Assembly (NCBI GenBank): GCA_017450205.1
Contig: JAFSVF010000009.1
Coordinates: 1 to 64,000 of the forward strand
DNA length: 64,000 bases
DNA from: Bacilli bacterium
GTDB lineage: Bacteria; Bacillota_I; Bacilli_A; RF39; UBA660
Reading direction: 5' to 3'
Every line of letters begins with the position of its first letter. The stretch's first letter is position 1. Below the pieces are notes generated by a model. That model did not search any database and had not been told where the DNA came from. It worked only from the letters and a program-made list of their open reading frames with translations. A program made the translations under genes and the position numbers. Shown here in pieces: positions 16,863 to 24,594 of the stretch.

Positions 16863-18212
16863 ATGGAAAAGAAAAAAGATATCATATATATTCTAATAAT
16901 TATATTTTTAATTCTATTATTAACAGTATTATGGATTTTTATTGTAAAAAACACAAATAAGAATAATAGTACAATAACTAATAATAATAATTCTATTCCA
17001 GGAGGAAATAGTTCTACTAATATCAGTTATTCTGCAGTTAAAGAAATAACTAGTGATGAAAGTATTACAAGTGGAGAATACTCATCAACTACAAAAGATG
17101 AAAATGCTATCTCAGTAACTGGTAATATAACTGCAAGTTTATCTAATATAAATGTATTTAAGACAGGAGACTCAGATGGAGGAGATAATACTTCATTCTA
17201 TGGAACTAACTCTGCAATTATTGCAAAAGGAGGAGCAACATTAAATATTAAAAATATTAATGTTAATACAAATGCAACAGGTGCTAATGGAGTATTTAGT
17301 TATGGTGGTTCTGCAACTACTAATAACTCATCATCAGATAATACTATAGTTAATATAAGCGATTCTACTATTACTACTTCAAAAGATAATTCAGGCGGAA
17401 TTATGACTACTGGTGGTGGTATTATGAATGCTACTAATTTAACTATTACAACAGCTGGTACCTCAAGTGCAGCTATTAGATCTGATAGAGGTGGAGGAAC
17501 TGTAATAGTTGAGAAAGGAACTTATAAAACAACTGGTAAAGGTTCACCTGTGGTTTATTCAACAGCAGATATAACAGTTAAAAATGCAACATTAATTGCT
17601 ACTACTTCTGAAGGTGCTATCATTGAAGGGAAGAATAGTATAGTTTTAGAAAATGTAGATTTAACAGATACTAATAGTGAATTAAATGGACAATCAACTA
17701 CTTATAAGAATATATTCCTATATCAATCTATGAGTGGAGATGCTGCAAGTGGAGAAGCTAAGTTTACTGCTAAGAATTCTAAGATAACTACAAATAAAGG
17801 TGATACTTTATATGTAACTAATACTACTGCATCTATTAATTTAGAAAATAATACTTTTGTTAATAATGATTCAACAGGAAACTTCTTAAGAATTCAAAAA
17901 GATTCTTGGGGTAATAGTGGTTCAAATGGTGGAGATGTTACTTTAACTTTAACTAATCAACAAGTTGAAGGTAATATTGTAGTAGATTCTATTTCTAAAT
18001 TAACTATAAATATGAGTAATTCATCATCATTTAAAGGAATGATTAATAATAGCAATGAAGGAGAGGTTAATTTAACACTTGATAAAACAAGTACTTTAAC
18101 ATTAACTGGTAATACTTATATTAAATCATTAACCGATGCAGATTCTACTTACGGTAATATTAATTTAAATGGATATAAACTATATGTTAATGGTGTAGAA
18201 TTTACAAAATAA
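16863..18212 (+). CDS. Membrane-anchored beta-helix (adhesin-like) protein
   Basis: 449 residues. The N-terminal helix (IIYILIIIFLILLLTVLWIF) anchors a Ser/Thr/Asn-rich linker and a long parallel beta-helix. Short repeats such as TLNIKNINVNTNATG, IVNISDSTITTSKDNSGG and LTITTAGTSSAAIRSDRGGG show the regular Asn/Ile/Val/Thr ladder and Gly-rich turns of carbohydrate-binding or adhesin-like proteins. The fold is clear in pattern; the ligand is not. It is exported and displayed on the outer face, by inference. It follows the small anchored protein, and its AAGGTGAT ribosome site is well placed. A terminator follows. Confidence 0.7.
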   Translation: MEKKKDIIYILIIIFLILLLTVLWIFIVKNTNKNNSTITNNNNSIPGGNSSTNISYSAVKEITSDESITSGEYSSTTKDENAISVTGNITASLSNINVFKTGDSDGGDNTSFYGTNSAIIAKGGATLNIKNINVNTNATGANGVFSYGGSATTNNSSSDNTIVNISDSTITTSKDNSGGIMTTGGGIMNATNLTITTAGTSSAAIRSDRGGGTVIVEKGTYKTTGKGSPVVYSTADITVKNATLIATTSEGAIIEGKNSIVLENVDLTDTNSELNGQSTTYKNIFLYQSMSGDAASGEAKFTAKNSKITTNKGDTLYVTNTTASINLENNTFVNNDSTGNFLRIQKDSWGNSGSNGGDVTLTLTNQQVEGNIVVDSISKLTINMSNSSSFKGMINNSNEGEVNLTLDKTSTLTLTGNTYIKSLTDADSTYGNINLNGYKLYVNGVEFTK

Positions 18213-18216
18213 TAAA

Positions 18217-18250
18217 TAAACTACAAGAAAAAACTCTTGTAGTTTTATTA
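18217..18250 (+). terminator. Rho-independent terminator
   Basis: Eleven-base stem AAACTACAAGA with TCTTGTAGTTT, six-base loop, short T-rich tail. Confidence 0.75.
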
Positions 18251-18285
18251 TGCCTAAAAGACAGTGACGTTTATAGTGACAATCA

Positions 18286-18294
18286 TGTTATAAT
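18286..18294 (+). promoter_or_regulatory. Intact extended -10 in front of a broken gene
   Basis: TG-t-TATAAT, ending 17 bases before the ATG at 18312 with GGTGAT between. Signals are intact although the coding sequence is not. Confidence 0.6.
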
Positions 18295-18311
18295 TTTAAT
18301 TGGTGATAATC

Positions 18312-18659
18312 ATGAATGAGATATATAGTGATATAAAATTAAGACTTAATATGATTTTACTGAAGATGATATACATGTATTTGATGAAGGTAAAACAGAT
18401 GCTTATGTATTTAGTATCAAAGATGAATACTTAATTAAAAGTTCTACTAAACAAGAACTAGATGTATTTAAAGAATTTTTTCTGATAATAAAAGTATTTT
18501 TTTCAAAAACTATATTATATAAATTATGAATTAAGTTATGCATGTTTATCATTCTTAAAAGTTAATAAATTTAATGAAGTATATGATAAATTATCTTATC
18601 AAAGTTTAAAGACTGTTTGGGATGCAGTTAAAGATAAAGTATTAAGTTATTTTGACTAG
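18312..18659 (+). pseudogene. Frameshifted remnant, possibly phosphotransferase-like
   Basis: Translation from the ATG stops after about 40 codons, but conserved-looking protein continues in other frames. Pieces are MNEIYSDIKLRLN; then FTEDDIHVFDEGKTDAYVFS, continuing IKDEYLIKSSTKQELDVFKE; then after another shift YELSYACLSFLKVNKFNEVY, ending VWDAVKDKVLSYFD and TAG. At least two frameshifts and a probable internal deletion are needed. The middle piece is reminiscent of the N-lobe of aminoglycoside/choline phosphotransferase-like kinases, but this is weak. Promoter and ribosome site survive, so decay may be recent. Confidence 0.6.
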
Positions 18660-18713
18660 GTTTAACCTTGTTTTTTTAATTAATTAAAATTTTTAAAAAA
18701 AATAAAAAAATAG

Positions 18714-18742
18714 TTGACTTTTATAAATGTTTTTAATAAAAT
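18714..18742 (+). promoter_or_regulatory. Promoter of the NAD salvage regulon
   Basis: -35 TTGACT (18714-18719), exactly 17-base spacer, -10 TAAAAT (18737-18742). The -10 box lies in the middle of the first inverted repeat. Confidence 0.75.
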
Positions 18743-18751
18743 GTTAATAAC
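18729..18751. promoter_or_regulatory. NrtR-type operator candidate, site A
   Basis: Half-sites GTTTTTAAT and GTTAATAAC around spacer AAAAT. It overlaps the -10 box, so a bound protein would block transcription. Confidence 0.6.
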
Positions 18752-18785
18752 AGATGAGGAAAACATCTGATTTATTAAAATATTT

Positions 18786-18808
18786 GTTATTAACAAAATG
18801 ATAATAAC
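18786..18808. promoter_or_regulatory. NrtR-type operator candidate, site B
   Basis: The best copy: half-sites GTTATTAAC and GATAATAAC around spacer AAAAT, a near-perfect inverted repeat. It lies 38 bases before the first start codon. Confidence 0.65.
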
Positions 18809-18845
18809 ATAAAAGAAAAAGAAACAGCAGATAGGAAGAGATAAG

Positions 18846-19208
18846 ATGAATGTAACATTAACAGAAAAACAAACAAGAGAATTAATAAAAAAATATTATG
18901 AAGAAGTTGAAAGGATTCAAGTAGAAGTACAGTTTTCAAAATATCAAGACGATTCATTTATAGAAATTACTCCAATTATATCTAAGGAAATAGTGCTTGG
19001 TGGAATAAAATTAACTGCAAGCGAAGAGGTATCAATGATGAAGATAACGGAGATATTTAATCATTATCTACCAACAGATTATAGTTTTAAGAAAGCATCG
19101 TTTAGTATTCATAAAGAATACGATAGACCTGGAGATTATATAGAATATGTTAATACTTCAGTTGAATTTGAACCAGTTGATCAAAAAATGAGAGAAAGAA
19201 GATTTTAA
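18846..19208 (+). CDS. Unknown small protein, first gene of NAD regulon
   Basis: 120 residues, soluble, alternating helix and strand (TEKQTRELIKKYYEEVERI; YIEYVNTSVEFEPVD). I recognise no family. It is placed between operator pairs and directly downstream of the regulated promoter, 58 bases before the nicotinamidase gene. By guilt of association it belongs to NAD metabolism, as an accessory or sensor protein (inference). The start follows AGGAAGAGATAAG. Confidence 0.6.
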   Translation: MNVTLTEKQTRELIKKYYEEVERIQVEVQFSKYQDDSFIEITPIISKEIVLGGIKLTASEEVSMMKITEIFNHYLPTDYSFKKASFSIHKEYDRPGDYIEYVNTSVEFEPVDQKMRERRF

Positions 19209-19225
19209 TTTTTTATTTAATATTT

Positions 19226-19248
19226 GATATTAACAAAATGATAAAAAG
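19226..19248. promoter_or_regulatory. NrtR-type operator candidate, site C
   Basis: Half-sites GATATTAAC and GATAAAAAG around the same spacer AAAAT, between the first gene and the nicotinamidase gene. No convincing promoter is associated, so it may act as a roadblock or serve a weak internal promoter. Confidence 0.5.
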
Positions 19249-19266
19249 AGAAAGAAGGAATTTAAA

Positions 19267-19878
19267 ATGAAAAGAGAAGAAAAATTAAATGAATTAAAAA
19301 ATATTAAAAATATGTTAGTAGTAATAGACATGGTAAAAGGATTTGTTGATGAAGGTGCACTTGCAGCTCCATCAATTAAAAGGGTAATTCCAAGACAACT
19401 TGAGTTACTTGAAGAATATAAAAATGATGAATATGGAATCAATGTATTTGTTAGAGATACACATGATGAAACTTCAGTTGAATTTAACACATTTGGTAAA
19501 CATTGTATAAGAGGTACAGCTGAAACAGAAGTAACTGATGAGTTAAAAACTTATACAGAAGATGCATTAGATTTTGAAAAGAATTCAACTAACTTTATGT
19601 TAGTACCTGGAGTAATTCAATTATTTGAAAAATTAACAAATTTAGAAAAGGTTGCATTTGTTGGATGTTTATCAGAAGTATGTGTTAAGAATGCTGCAAT
19701 TACTGCAAGAAATTATTTCGATGAAGTAAATAGAAATGTTGAAGTTGGAGTTTATGAAGATGCAATTGATACATTTAATGCACCTAATCATGATGCAGAT
19801 CAAGTTACACAAAATGCTTTAAATGATATGAGAGCTAATGGTGTAAAAGTATATGAAAGAAAAAGAGGTAATAAATAA
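19267..19878 (+). CDS. pncA: Nicotinamidase-like cysteine hydrolase
   Basis: 203 residues of the isochorismatase/nicotinamidase superfamily. The catalytic triad is visible: Asp21 in VVIDMVKGF, Lys105 in FEKNSTNF and Cys139 in FVGCLSEVCVKNAA. The stretch VRDTHDETSVEF (His66) corresponds to the metal-binding part of nicotinamidases. Expected reaction: nicotinamide to nicotinate, feeding PncB, whose gene starts at the last base of this stop codon. That neighbour makes nicotinamidase much more likely than isochorismatase or a ureido hydrolase. Confidence 0.85.
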   Translation: MKREEKLNELKNIKNMLVVIDMVKGFVDEGALAAPSIKRVIPRQLELLEEYKNDEYGINVFVRDTHDETSVEFNTFGKHCIRGTAETEVTDELKTYTEDALDFEKNSTNFMLVPGVIQLFEKLTNLEKVAFVGCLSEVCVKNAAITARNYFDEVNRNVEVGVYEDAIDTFNAPNHDADQVTQNALNDMRANGVKVYERKRGNK

Positions 19879-21344
19879 TGAGAACTTATAATGGACATGA
19901 AAGATTAACTAGAAACTATACTCTTATGAGTGATGAATATGAATTTTCAATGGCAAATGGCTATTTACAAAATGGAAAAGAAAATGAAGAAGCAGTATTT
20001 GATATCTTCTTTAGAAAAGTTCCTAATAATGGTGGATATGCTATTATGGCAGGAATTGATAAGATCATTCCTTATATTGAAAATTTAAAATTTGGTGAAC
20101 AAGAATTAAATTATTTTAGAAGAAAAGGATATCCTGAAGAATTTATTAATTATTTAAAGAATTTTAAATTCCATGGATCAATTTATGCAATTCCAGATGG
20201 AACTCCAGTATTTCCAAATGAACCACTTGTTACAGTTAAAGCTCCTTTAATTGAAGCCCAAATTGTTGAAACAGCACTTTTATCAATTGTTAATGGTGCA
20301 ATGGAACATGCAACTGGTGCTAGAAGAATAATTGAAGCTGTACCTAAGAATGTAGGAGTTATGGAATTTGGTGCTAGAAGAGCAGATGGTATGGAAGCAG
20401 CAATTGATGCATCTATTTATGGAATTATGGCAGGATGTGTTGGAACTAGTAATATGATTGCAGCTGATATGGTAAATCTTAAAGGTATGGGAACTCAAGC
20501 TCATAGTTGGATTGAATCTTATGAAAATGAGTTAGAAGCATTTAAAGCTTATGCTAGAACATATCCAAATAATTGTATTCTACTAGTTGATACTATTGAT
20601 ACTTTAAGAAGTGGTATTCCAAATGCTATTAAAACTTTTGAATATATGAAGGAAAATGGTTTACCTGTAGATCACATCAGTATAAGAATTGATTCTGGAG
20701 ATTTAGCTTATCTATCTAAAGAAACAAGAAAGATGTTAGATAATGCAGGATTCCCTCAAGCAAAGATTTGCTTAAGTAACGGTTTAACTGCAGAAACTAT
20801 TGAAAGTTTAATTAACCAAGGAGCTAAGTTCGATAGTTTAGGAGTTGGAGATAATATTTCTAAACCTGAAGGAAGAATGGGTTGTGTTTATAAAGAAGTA
20901 GCACTTAACTCTAAAGGAAATTGGGAACCAAAGATTAAATTAAGTAACGATACTATTAAAATCGTTAATCCAGGTTATAAAAGATTATATCGTGCTTACG
21001 ATAAAACAATTGGTTATGCAATCGCAGATATTATGGATCTTTATGATAAAGATATTAAGAAACATGATTTAAATATTGTATCAGTTACAGATTATTTAAA
21101 ACAAACTACAATTGATAATTTTGATTTAGTAGAACTTCAAAAACCAATTTTTGAAAATGGAGTACTTGTATATGATGATCCAGAATTACTTGTTAAACAA
21201 AACTATTGTAATGAACAAATGAATACATTATATCCAGAAGTTAAAAGACCAGTTAATCCAACTGAATACTATGTAGATGGTACTGAAGACTATGTTAATT
21301 TCAAAAATGATTTAATTGTAAAAATAAGAAAATTAGTTAAGTAA
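19878..21344 (+). CDS. pncB: Nicotinate phosphoribosyltransferase
   Basis: 488 residues, the usual length for the long Firmicutes PncB. Typical segments are LMSDEYEFSMANGYLQNG at the start, VMEFGARRADGMEAA, FKAYARTYPNNCILLVDTID and ISIRIDSGDLAYLSK. It converts nicotinate and PRPP, with ATP, into nicotinate mononucleotide, the entry step of the Preiss-Handler route. Start ATG overlaps the nicotinamidase stop (TAATG), so the two are translationally coupled. Confidence 0.95.
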   Translation: MRTYNGHERLTRNYTLMSDEYEFSMANGYLQNGKENEEAVFDIFFRKVPNNGGYAIMAGIDKIIPYIENLKFGEQELNYFRRKGYPEEFINYLKNFKFHGSIYAIPDGTPVFPNEPLVTVKAPLIEAQIVETALLSIVNGAMEHATGARRIIEAVPKNVGVMEFGARRADGMEAAIDASIYGIMAGCVGTSNMIAADMVNLKGMGTQAHSWIESYENELEAFKAYARTYPNNCILLVDTIDTLRSGIPNAIKTFEYMKENGLPVDHISIRIDSGDLAYLSKETRKMLDNAGFPQAKICLSNGLTAETIESLINQGAKFDSLGVGDNISKPEGRMGCVYKEVALNSKGNWEPKIKLSNDTIKIVNPGYKRLYRAYDKTIGYAIADIMDLYDKDIKKHDLNIVSVTDYLKQTTIDNFDLVELQKPIFENGVLVYDDPELLVKQNYCNEQMNTLYPEVKRPVNPTEYYVDGTEDYVNFKNDLIVKIRKLVK

Positions 21345-21348
21345 GTGT

Positions 21349-22008
21349 ATGAAAATGGAATCAAACGTTATAGATGAATTTAATTATTGCTCTTCTGATA
21401 ATAATAGAACAAATCTTTATACAAAAGATAATTATACAAAGGAAGAAATAGAAAAAACTAGAGAAATAAGAGATTCTTTATTAGAGTTTATAAAAATAGT
21501 TTCGGAAGATGAGAACTATCGTAATGAGTTATTAGAATCAGATATAGTTTATGATAGAGTAACTGATTTAAATGCTTATTATATAATTCATTATTTAGAA
21601 AATTTTGGATATATATCAAAAGGTAATTATGATAGAGATATTGTTCAAGTATATCATTATGGTGATACTTTCGAAGAAGCTTTTAGAAGTGCAACTTATG
21701 AATTCGTAATGAATGAATCTCAATTTTTTGAAGCATGGAATAGAGAAGATTTAAATAAAGATTTTTCTAATAGATTTAAAGATGGATTAGTTGAAGAAGA
21801 TGACTGTTATGGTCCTTTCTTCTTTGCTGAACATTCACTTCAATTATTAAGAAAATACTATGGAGATAATATCCCAGAAGATATTATTAAAGAATTCGAA
21901 GAATATGTAAAAAGATTTGAAAAAATGGATGTAATATTCAGCTATGAAACAAATAGATTTGAAAAAAGAGAATTAGGTAAAATTTTAAATAGAAAAAAAG
22001 GTGAATAA
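21349..22008 (+). CDS. Unknown acidic protein inside NAD operon
   Basis: 219 residues, acidic and soluble, without signal peptide or membrane helix. Motifs include YDRVTDLNAYYIIHYLENFG, HYGDTFEEAFRSATYEFV and GPFFFAEHSLQLLRKYYG. I recognise no family. Only four bases separate it from pncB and its stop is followed one base later by the Nudix gene, so it is a full operon member. Its start lacks a good ribosome site, and the ATG at 21355 is an alternative. Confidence 0.55.
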   Translation: MKMESNVIDEFNYCSSDNNRTNLYTKDNYTKEEIEKTREIRDSLLEFIKIVSEDENYRNELLESDIVYDRVTDLNAYYIIHYLENFGYISKGNYDRDIVQVYHYGDTFEEAFRSATYEFVMNESQFFEAWNREDLNKDFSNRFKDGLVEEDDCYGPFFFAEHSLQLLRKYYGDNIPEDIIKEFEEYVKRFEKMDVIFSYETNRFEKRELGKILNRKKGE

Positions 22009-22009
22009 G

Positions 22010-22585
22010 ATGATTAAGAAAAAACTTGAACAAATAGACAAAATAATCGAAGAGTTTAAACCGATAAGTCGTGAAGAAACTGAACCATCGTTTGTTAAAG
22101 TAAAAGCTTATAACTTCACACTTAATAATGGACAAGTTCAAAAAAGAGAACAAATTATTAAAGGCAGTAAAGAAGGATCTGCAGTAATAATAGTTCCTTA
22201 TGTAGGTAATAACCTTCTATTAGTAATTGAACCTAGAGTATTTACTAAAAAGGGTGTATGTGTTGGTTTTCCTGCAGGTTACATTGAAAAAGACGAATCT
22301 CCTGAAATGGCAGCTTTAAGAGAATTAAAAGAAGAAACAGGATTAGTTCCAAATAGACTTGTTGAAGTAGATGCATTCTATCAAGATGAGGGATGTTCAA
22401 GTGCTTATAATCATATATTTATTGCTTATGATTGCAAAAGATTATATGAACAAAACTTAGATGAAGGTGAATATATTAAATATATGGAATTTACTAAAGA
22501 AGAAGCTTTTGAACTAGAAGAGTTGGGTTATATTAATAGTTCTAATTCAAAACTTGCTTTATCAAAGGTAAGAAAGCAGGTGTAG
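22010..22585 (+). CDS. Nudix hydrolase, ADP-ribose pyrophosphatase type
   Basis: 191 residues with an intact Nudix box: Gly90, Glu96, Arg104-Glu105 and Glu108-Glu109 in GYIEKDESPEM / AALRELKEETGL. The order and the neighbours fit ADP-ribose pyrophosphatase (NudF-like), which cleaves ADP-ribose made by NAD-consuming reactions into AMP and ribose 5-phosphate. The start chosen is the ATG at 22010 after AAAAAAGGTGA; an in-frame GTG at 22001 is part of that ribosome site. The ADP-ribosylglycohydrolase gene downstream fits the same salvage logic. Confidence 0.8.
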   Translation: MIKKKLEQIDKIIEEFKPISREETEPSFVKVKAYNFTLNNGQVQKREQIIKGSKEGSAVIIVPYVGNNLLLVIEPRVFTKKGVCVGFPAGYIEKDESPEMAALRELKEETGLVPNRLVEVDAFYQDEGCSSAYNHIFIAYDCKRLYEQNLDEGEYIKYMEFTKEEAFELEELGYINSSNSKLALSKVRKQV

Positions 22586-22602
22586 GAATATATAAGATTG
22601 GA

Positions 22603-23076
22603 ATGTATGGTGGAAAGTTTATGCCTTTCCATAAAGGACATAGGTATTGTGTTGAAACAGCTTGTAGTGAATGTGAAAAGGTATATGTAATACTTTTCTA
22701 TGGAGGCTCTGATGAAGTAGAGATTCTTAAAAATAATAAAGCTTTATATTTATCAGTAGAAGAAAGAAAAAAGAAAGTATTAGAACTTACTAGTAATTAT
22801 GAAAATGCTATTCCAGTATTTATTGATGTTACTAATTGTAGACTTGAAGATGGAAAAGAAGACTGGGATGCAGAAACACCACTTGTAAGAGATGCTTTAG
22901 GTCCTGTACTTAATGCAGTTTACTCTAGCGAAGAAAGTTATGGAGATTATTTTGCTAGAGCTTATCCTGAAGCAATACATAGACTTGTTGATGTTAAAAG
23001 AATACATTATCCAATAAGTGGAACAATGATAAGAGATATGAAAAGAAAAGAGGAAAGAGAAATATGGATGGTTTAA
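22603..23076 (+). CDS. NMN adenylyltransferase-like protein (NadR/NadM N-domain type)
   Basis: 157 residues of the HxGH nucleotidyltransferase superfamily: GGKFMPFHKGH at the very start, and the C-terminal SGTMIRDMKRK corresponds to the ISSTKIR-like motif. It resembles the N-terminal adenylyltransferase domain of NadR; the kinase domain is absent. Expected reaction: NMN plus ATP to NAD. The ATG at 22603 cuts close to the first strand. The frame continues upstream as IYKIG without any ATG, GTG or TTG, and the ribosome-like sequences AGGTG/AGGA lie at 22578-22587, so a non-AUG start (ATT at 22597 or ATA at 22588) is possible. Confidence 0.75.
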   Translation: MYGGKFMPFHKGHRYCVETACSECEKVYVILFYGGSDEVEILKNNKALYLSVEERKKKVLELTSNYENAIPVFIDVTNCRLEDGKEDWDAETPLVRDALGPVLNAVYSSEESYGDYFARAYPEAIHRLVDVKRIHYPISGTMIRDMKRKEEREIWMV

Positions 23077-23822
23077 AATTAAGATTTAAAAAACGTGTTG
23101 ATAGTATAAAAAACCTTAAAAATAGTTTTAAAGAATTAAAGTGGTATGAAATTATAATGATTATAATAATGGTATTTATTGCTGGACTTGCAGTTTATAA
23201 AGCGATTGCAAATCCAACAAGTACAACTAGTCCATTATGGTTAACACTAGTAAATTTCGTTAGTGCAGTATGTGGAATAATTTGTATATTCTTCTGTGCT
23301 AAAGCTAATGTATCAAATTTTATATTTGGTTTAGTTAATACAGTCGTATATGCTATATATTTATTGTATTATAAGATTTATGGAACGTTCTGTTTAGAAG
23401 TATTATTCTATTTACCAATGAATATAGCTTCTTGGATTAATTGGGCAAGACATAGAGACAAAAAGATGCCAGAAAAGACAATGGCAAAACATTTAACTAT
23501 AAAACAACATATTATTAGTGTTATTGGTGTTCTTGTTACAACATTTGTTACTTATGAAATTTTAGTTAGAGTTGGTGGTACAGTAGCATTCTTAGATGCT
23601 TTAACAGTAGCGATTGGAATTATTGCGACTATCTTAGAATTATATAGATATGCTGAACAATACATTTGGTGGATCATAACTGATATAATTGCTGTTATAA
23701 TGTATATAGTACATTTTGATACAGTATATTTAACAAAGAAAACAATTTACTTAATAATGGCAATTATTGGATTAAGAAATTGGATTAAGCTTAATAAAGA
23801 AAGGAACAAGAAGAATGTATAA
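23064..23822 (+). CDS. pnuC: PnuC family nicotinamide riboside/NMN transporter
   Basis: 252 residues with about seven membrane helices. Family features include the aromatic helix FIFGLVNTVVYAIYLLYYKI, FYLPMNIASWINWARH and YIWWIITDIIAVIMYI with conserved Trp and Asn. PnuC carries nicotinamide riboside (or NMN) by facilitated diffusion and needs intracellular phosphorylation to trap it. No separate riboside kinase is visible in the window. It overlaps the adenylyltransferase gene by 13 bases and NadE by eight. Confidence 0.9.
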   Translation: MDGLKLRFKKRVDSIKNLKNSFKELKWYEIIMIIIMVFIAGLAVYKAIANPTSTTSPLWLTLVNFVSAVCGIICIFFCAKANVSNFIFGLVNTVVYAIYLLYYKIYGTFCLEVLFYLPMNIASWINWARHRDKKMPEKTMAKHLTIKQHIISVIGVLVTTFVTYEILVRVGGTVAFLDALTVAIGIIATILELYRYAEQYIWWIITDIIAVIMYIVHFDTVYLTKKTIYLIMAIIGLRNWIKLNKERNKKNV

Positions 23823-24585
23823 ATTTGATGCAAAAAAAGTAAAAGAAGACCTTGTAAAATGGGTTAGAGATTGGTTTAACGAAAATGGAAATGGATGTAA
23901 TGCTGTAATTGGTATATCTGGTGGAAAAGATTCAACAGTTACTGCTGCTTTAATGGTTGAAGCATTAGGTAAAGATAGAGTTATTGGAGTTCTTATGCCA
24001 AATGGTATTCAGGCTGATATTAGCGATTCTAAAAAAGTTGTTGAATTTTTAGATATTAAAAATACTACAGTTAATATTAAAGATACCGTTGATGCAGAAA
24101 CAAAAAAACTTAAGGAATCATTTAAAGAACTTGGGCATTATGAATTAAGTGAACAAACAATTATTAATCTTTCTCCAAGAATTAGAATGGCTACGCTTTA
24201 TGCTATTAGTCAAAGTGTTAATGGAAGAGTAATTAATACATGTAATTTATCTGAAGATTGGGTAGGTTATTCAACTAGATATGGAGATTCAGCAGGTGAT
24301 GTTTCACCACTAGCTAATTTAACTGTAGATGAAGTCAAAAAATTAGGGATTGAATTAGGACTTCCTAAAGAATTAGTTTATAAAACTCCTAGTGATGGTT
24401 TGTGTGGAAAAAGTGATGAAGATAATTTAGGTTTTACATATGCTATTTTAGATAATTATTTAAGAACTGGTATATGTGAAGATGAAAATATTAAAAATAT
24501 AATTGATAGAAAACATAAGATTAATAAGTTTAAATTAGAACTTATGCCTTCATTTAAATATGGTGAGGTAAAAATAGAAAAATAG
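23815..24585 (+). CDS. nadE: NAD synthetase, ammonia-dependent
   Basis: 256 residues with the ATP-pyrophosphatase loop GISGGKDST (34-42) and the NadE motif NLSPRIRMATLYAIS. NTCNLSEDWVGYSTRYGDSAGD is likewise typical of the family. The short length and the lack of a nitrilase domain mean it uses ammonia and not glutamine. It converts nicotinate adenine dinucleotide to NAD, the final step. It is coupled to pnuC by overlap and followed closely by nadD. Confidence 0.95.
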   Translation: MYKFDAKKVKEDLVKWVRDWFNENGNGCNAVIGISGGKDSTVTAALMVEALGKDRVIGVLMPNGIQADISDSKKVVEFLDIKNTTVNIKDTVDAETKKLKESFKELGHYELSEQTIINLSPRIRMATLYAISQSVNGRVINTCNLSEDWVGYSTRYGDSAGDVSPLANLTVDEVKKLGIELGLPKELVYKTPSDGLCGKSDEDNLGFTYAILDNYLRTGICEDENIKNIIDRKHKINKFKLELMPSFKYGEVKIEK

Positions 24586-24594
24586 GTGAATAGT

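Larger units (their letters stand above)
18660..18845 (+). promoter_or_regulatory. Leader of the NAD salvage regulon
   Basis: This 186-base gap holds the regulon promoter, two of the three 23-base inverted repeats, and a short hairpin-forming repeat between them (CAGATG 18751-18756 with CATCTG 18764-18769). No small gene is visible in it. Confidence 0.6.

Noticed and set aside
16666-16896. Alternative overlapping frame across the small anchored protein and the start of the beta-helix gene
   Set aside because: It runs through both real genes, has no ribosome site, and its product has no sensible composition.
18655-18680. AGGTTTAACCTTG followed by T-run as terminator of the broken gene
   Set aside because: Only about three to five pairs can form with a very small loop; too weak to call.
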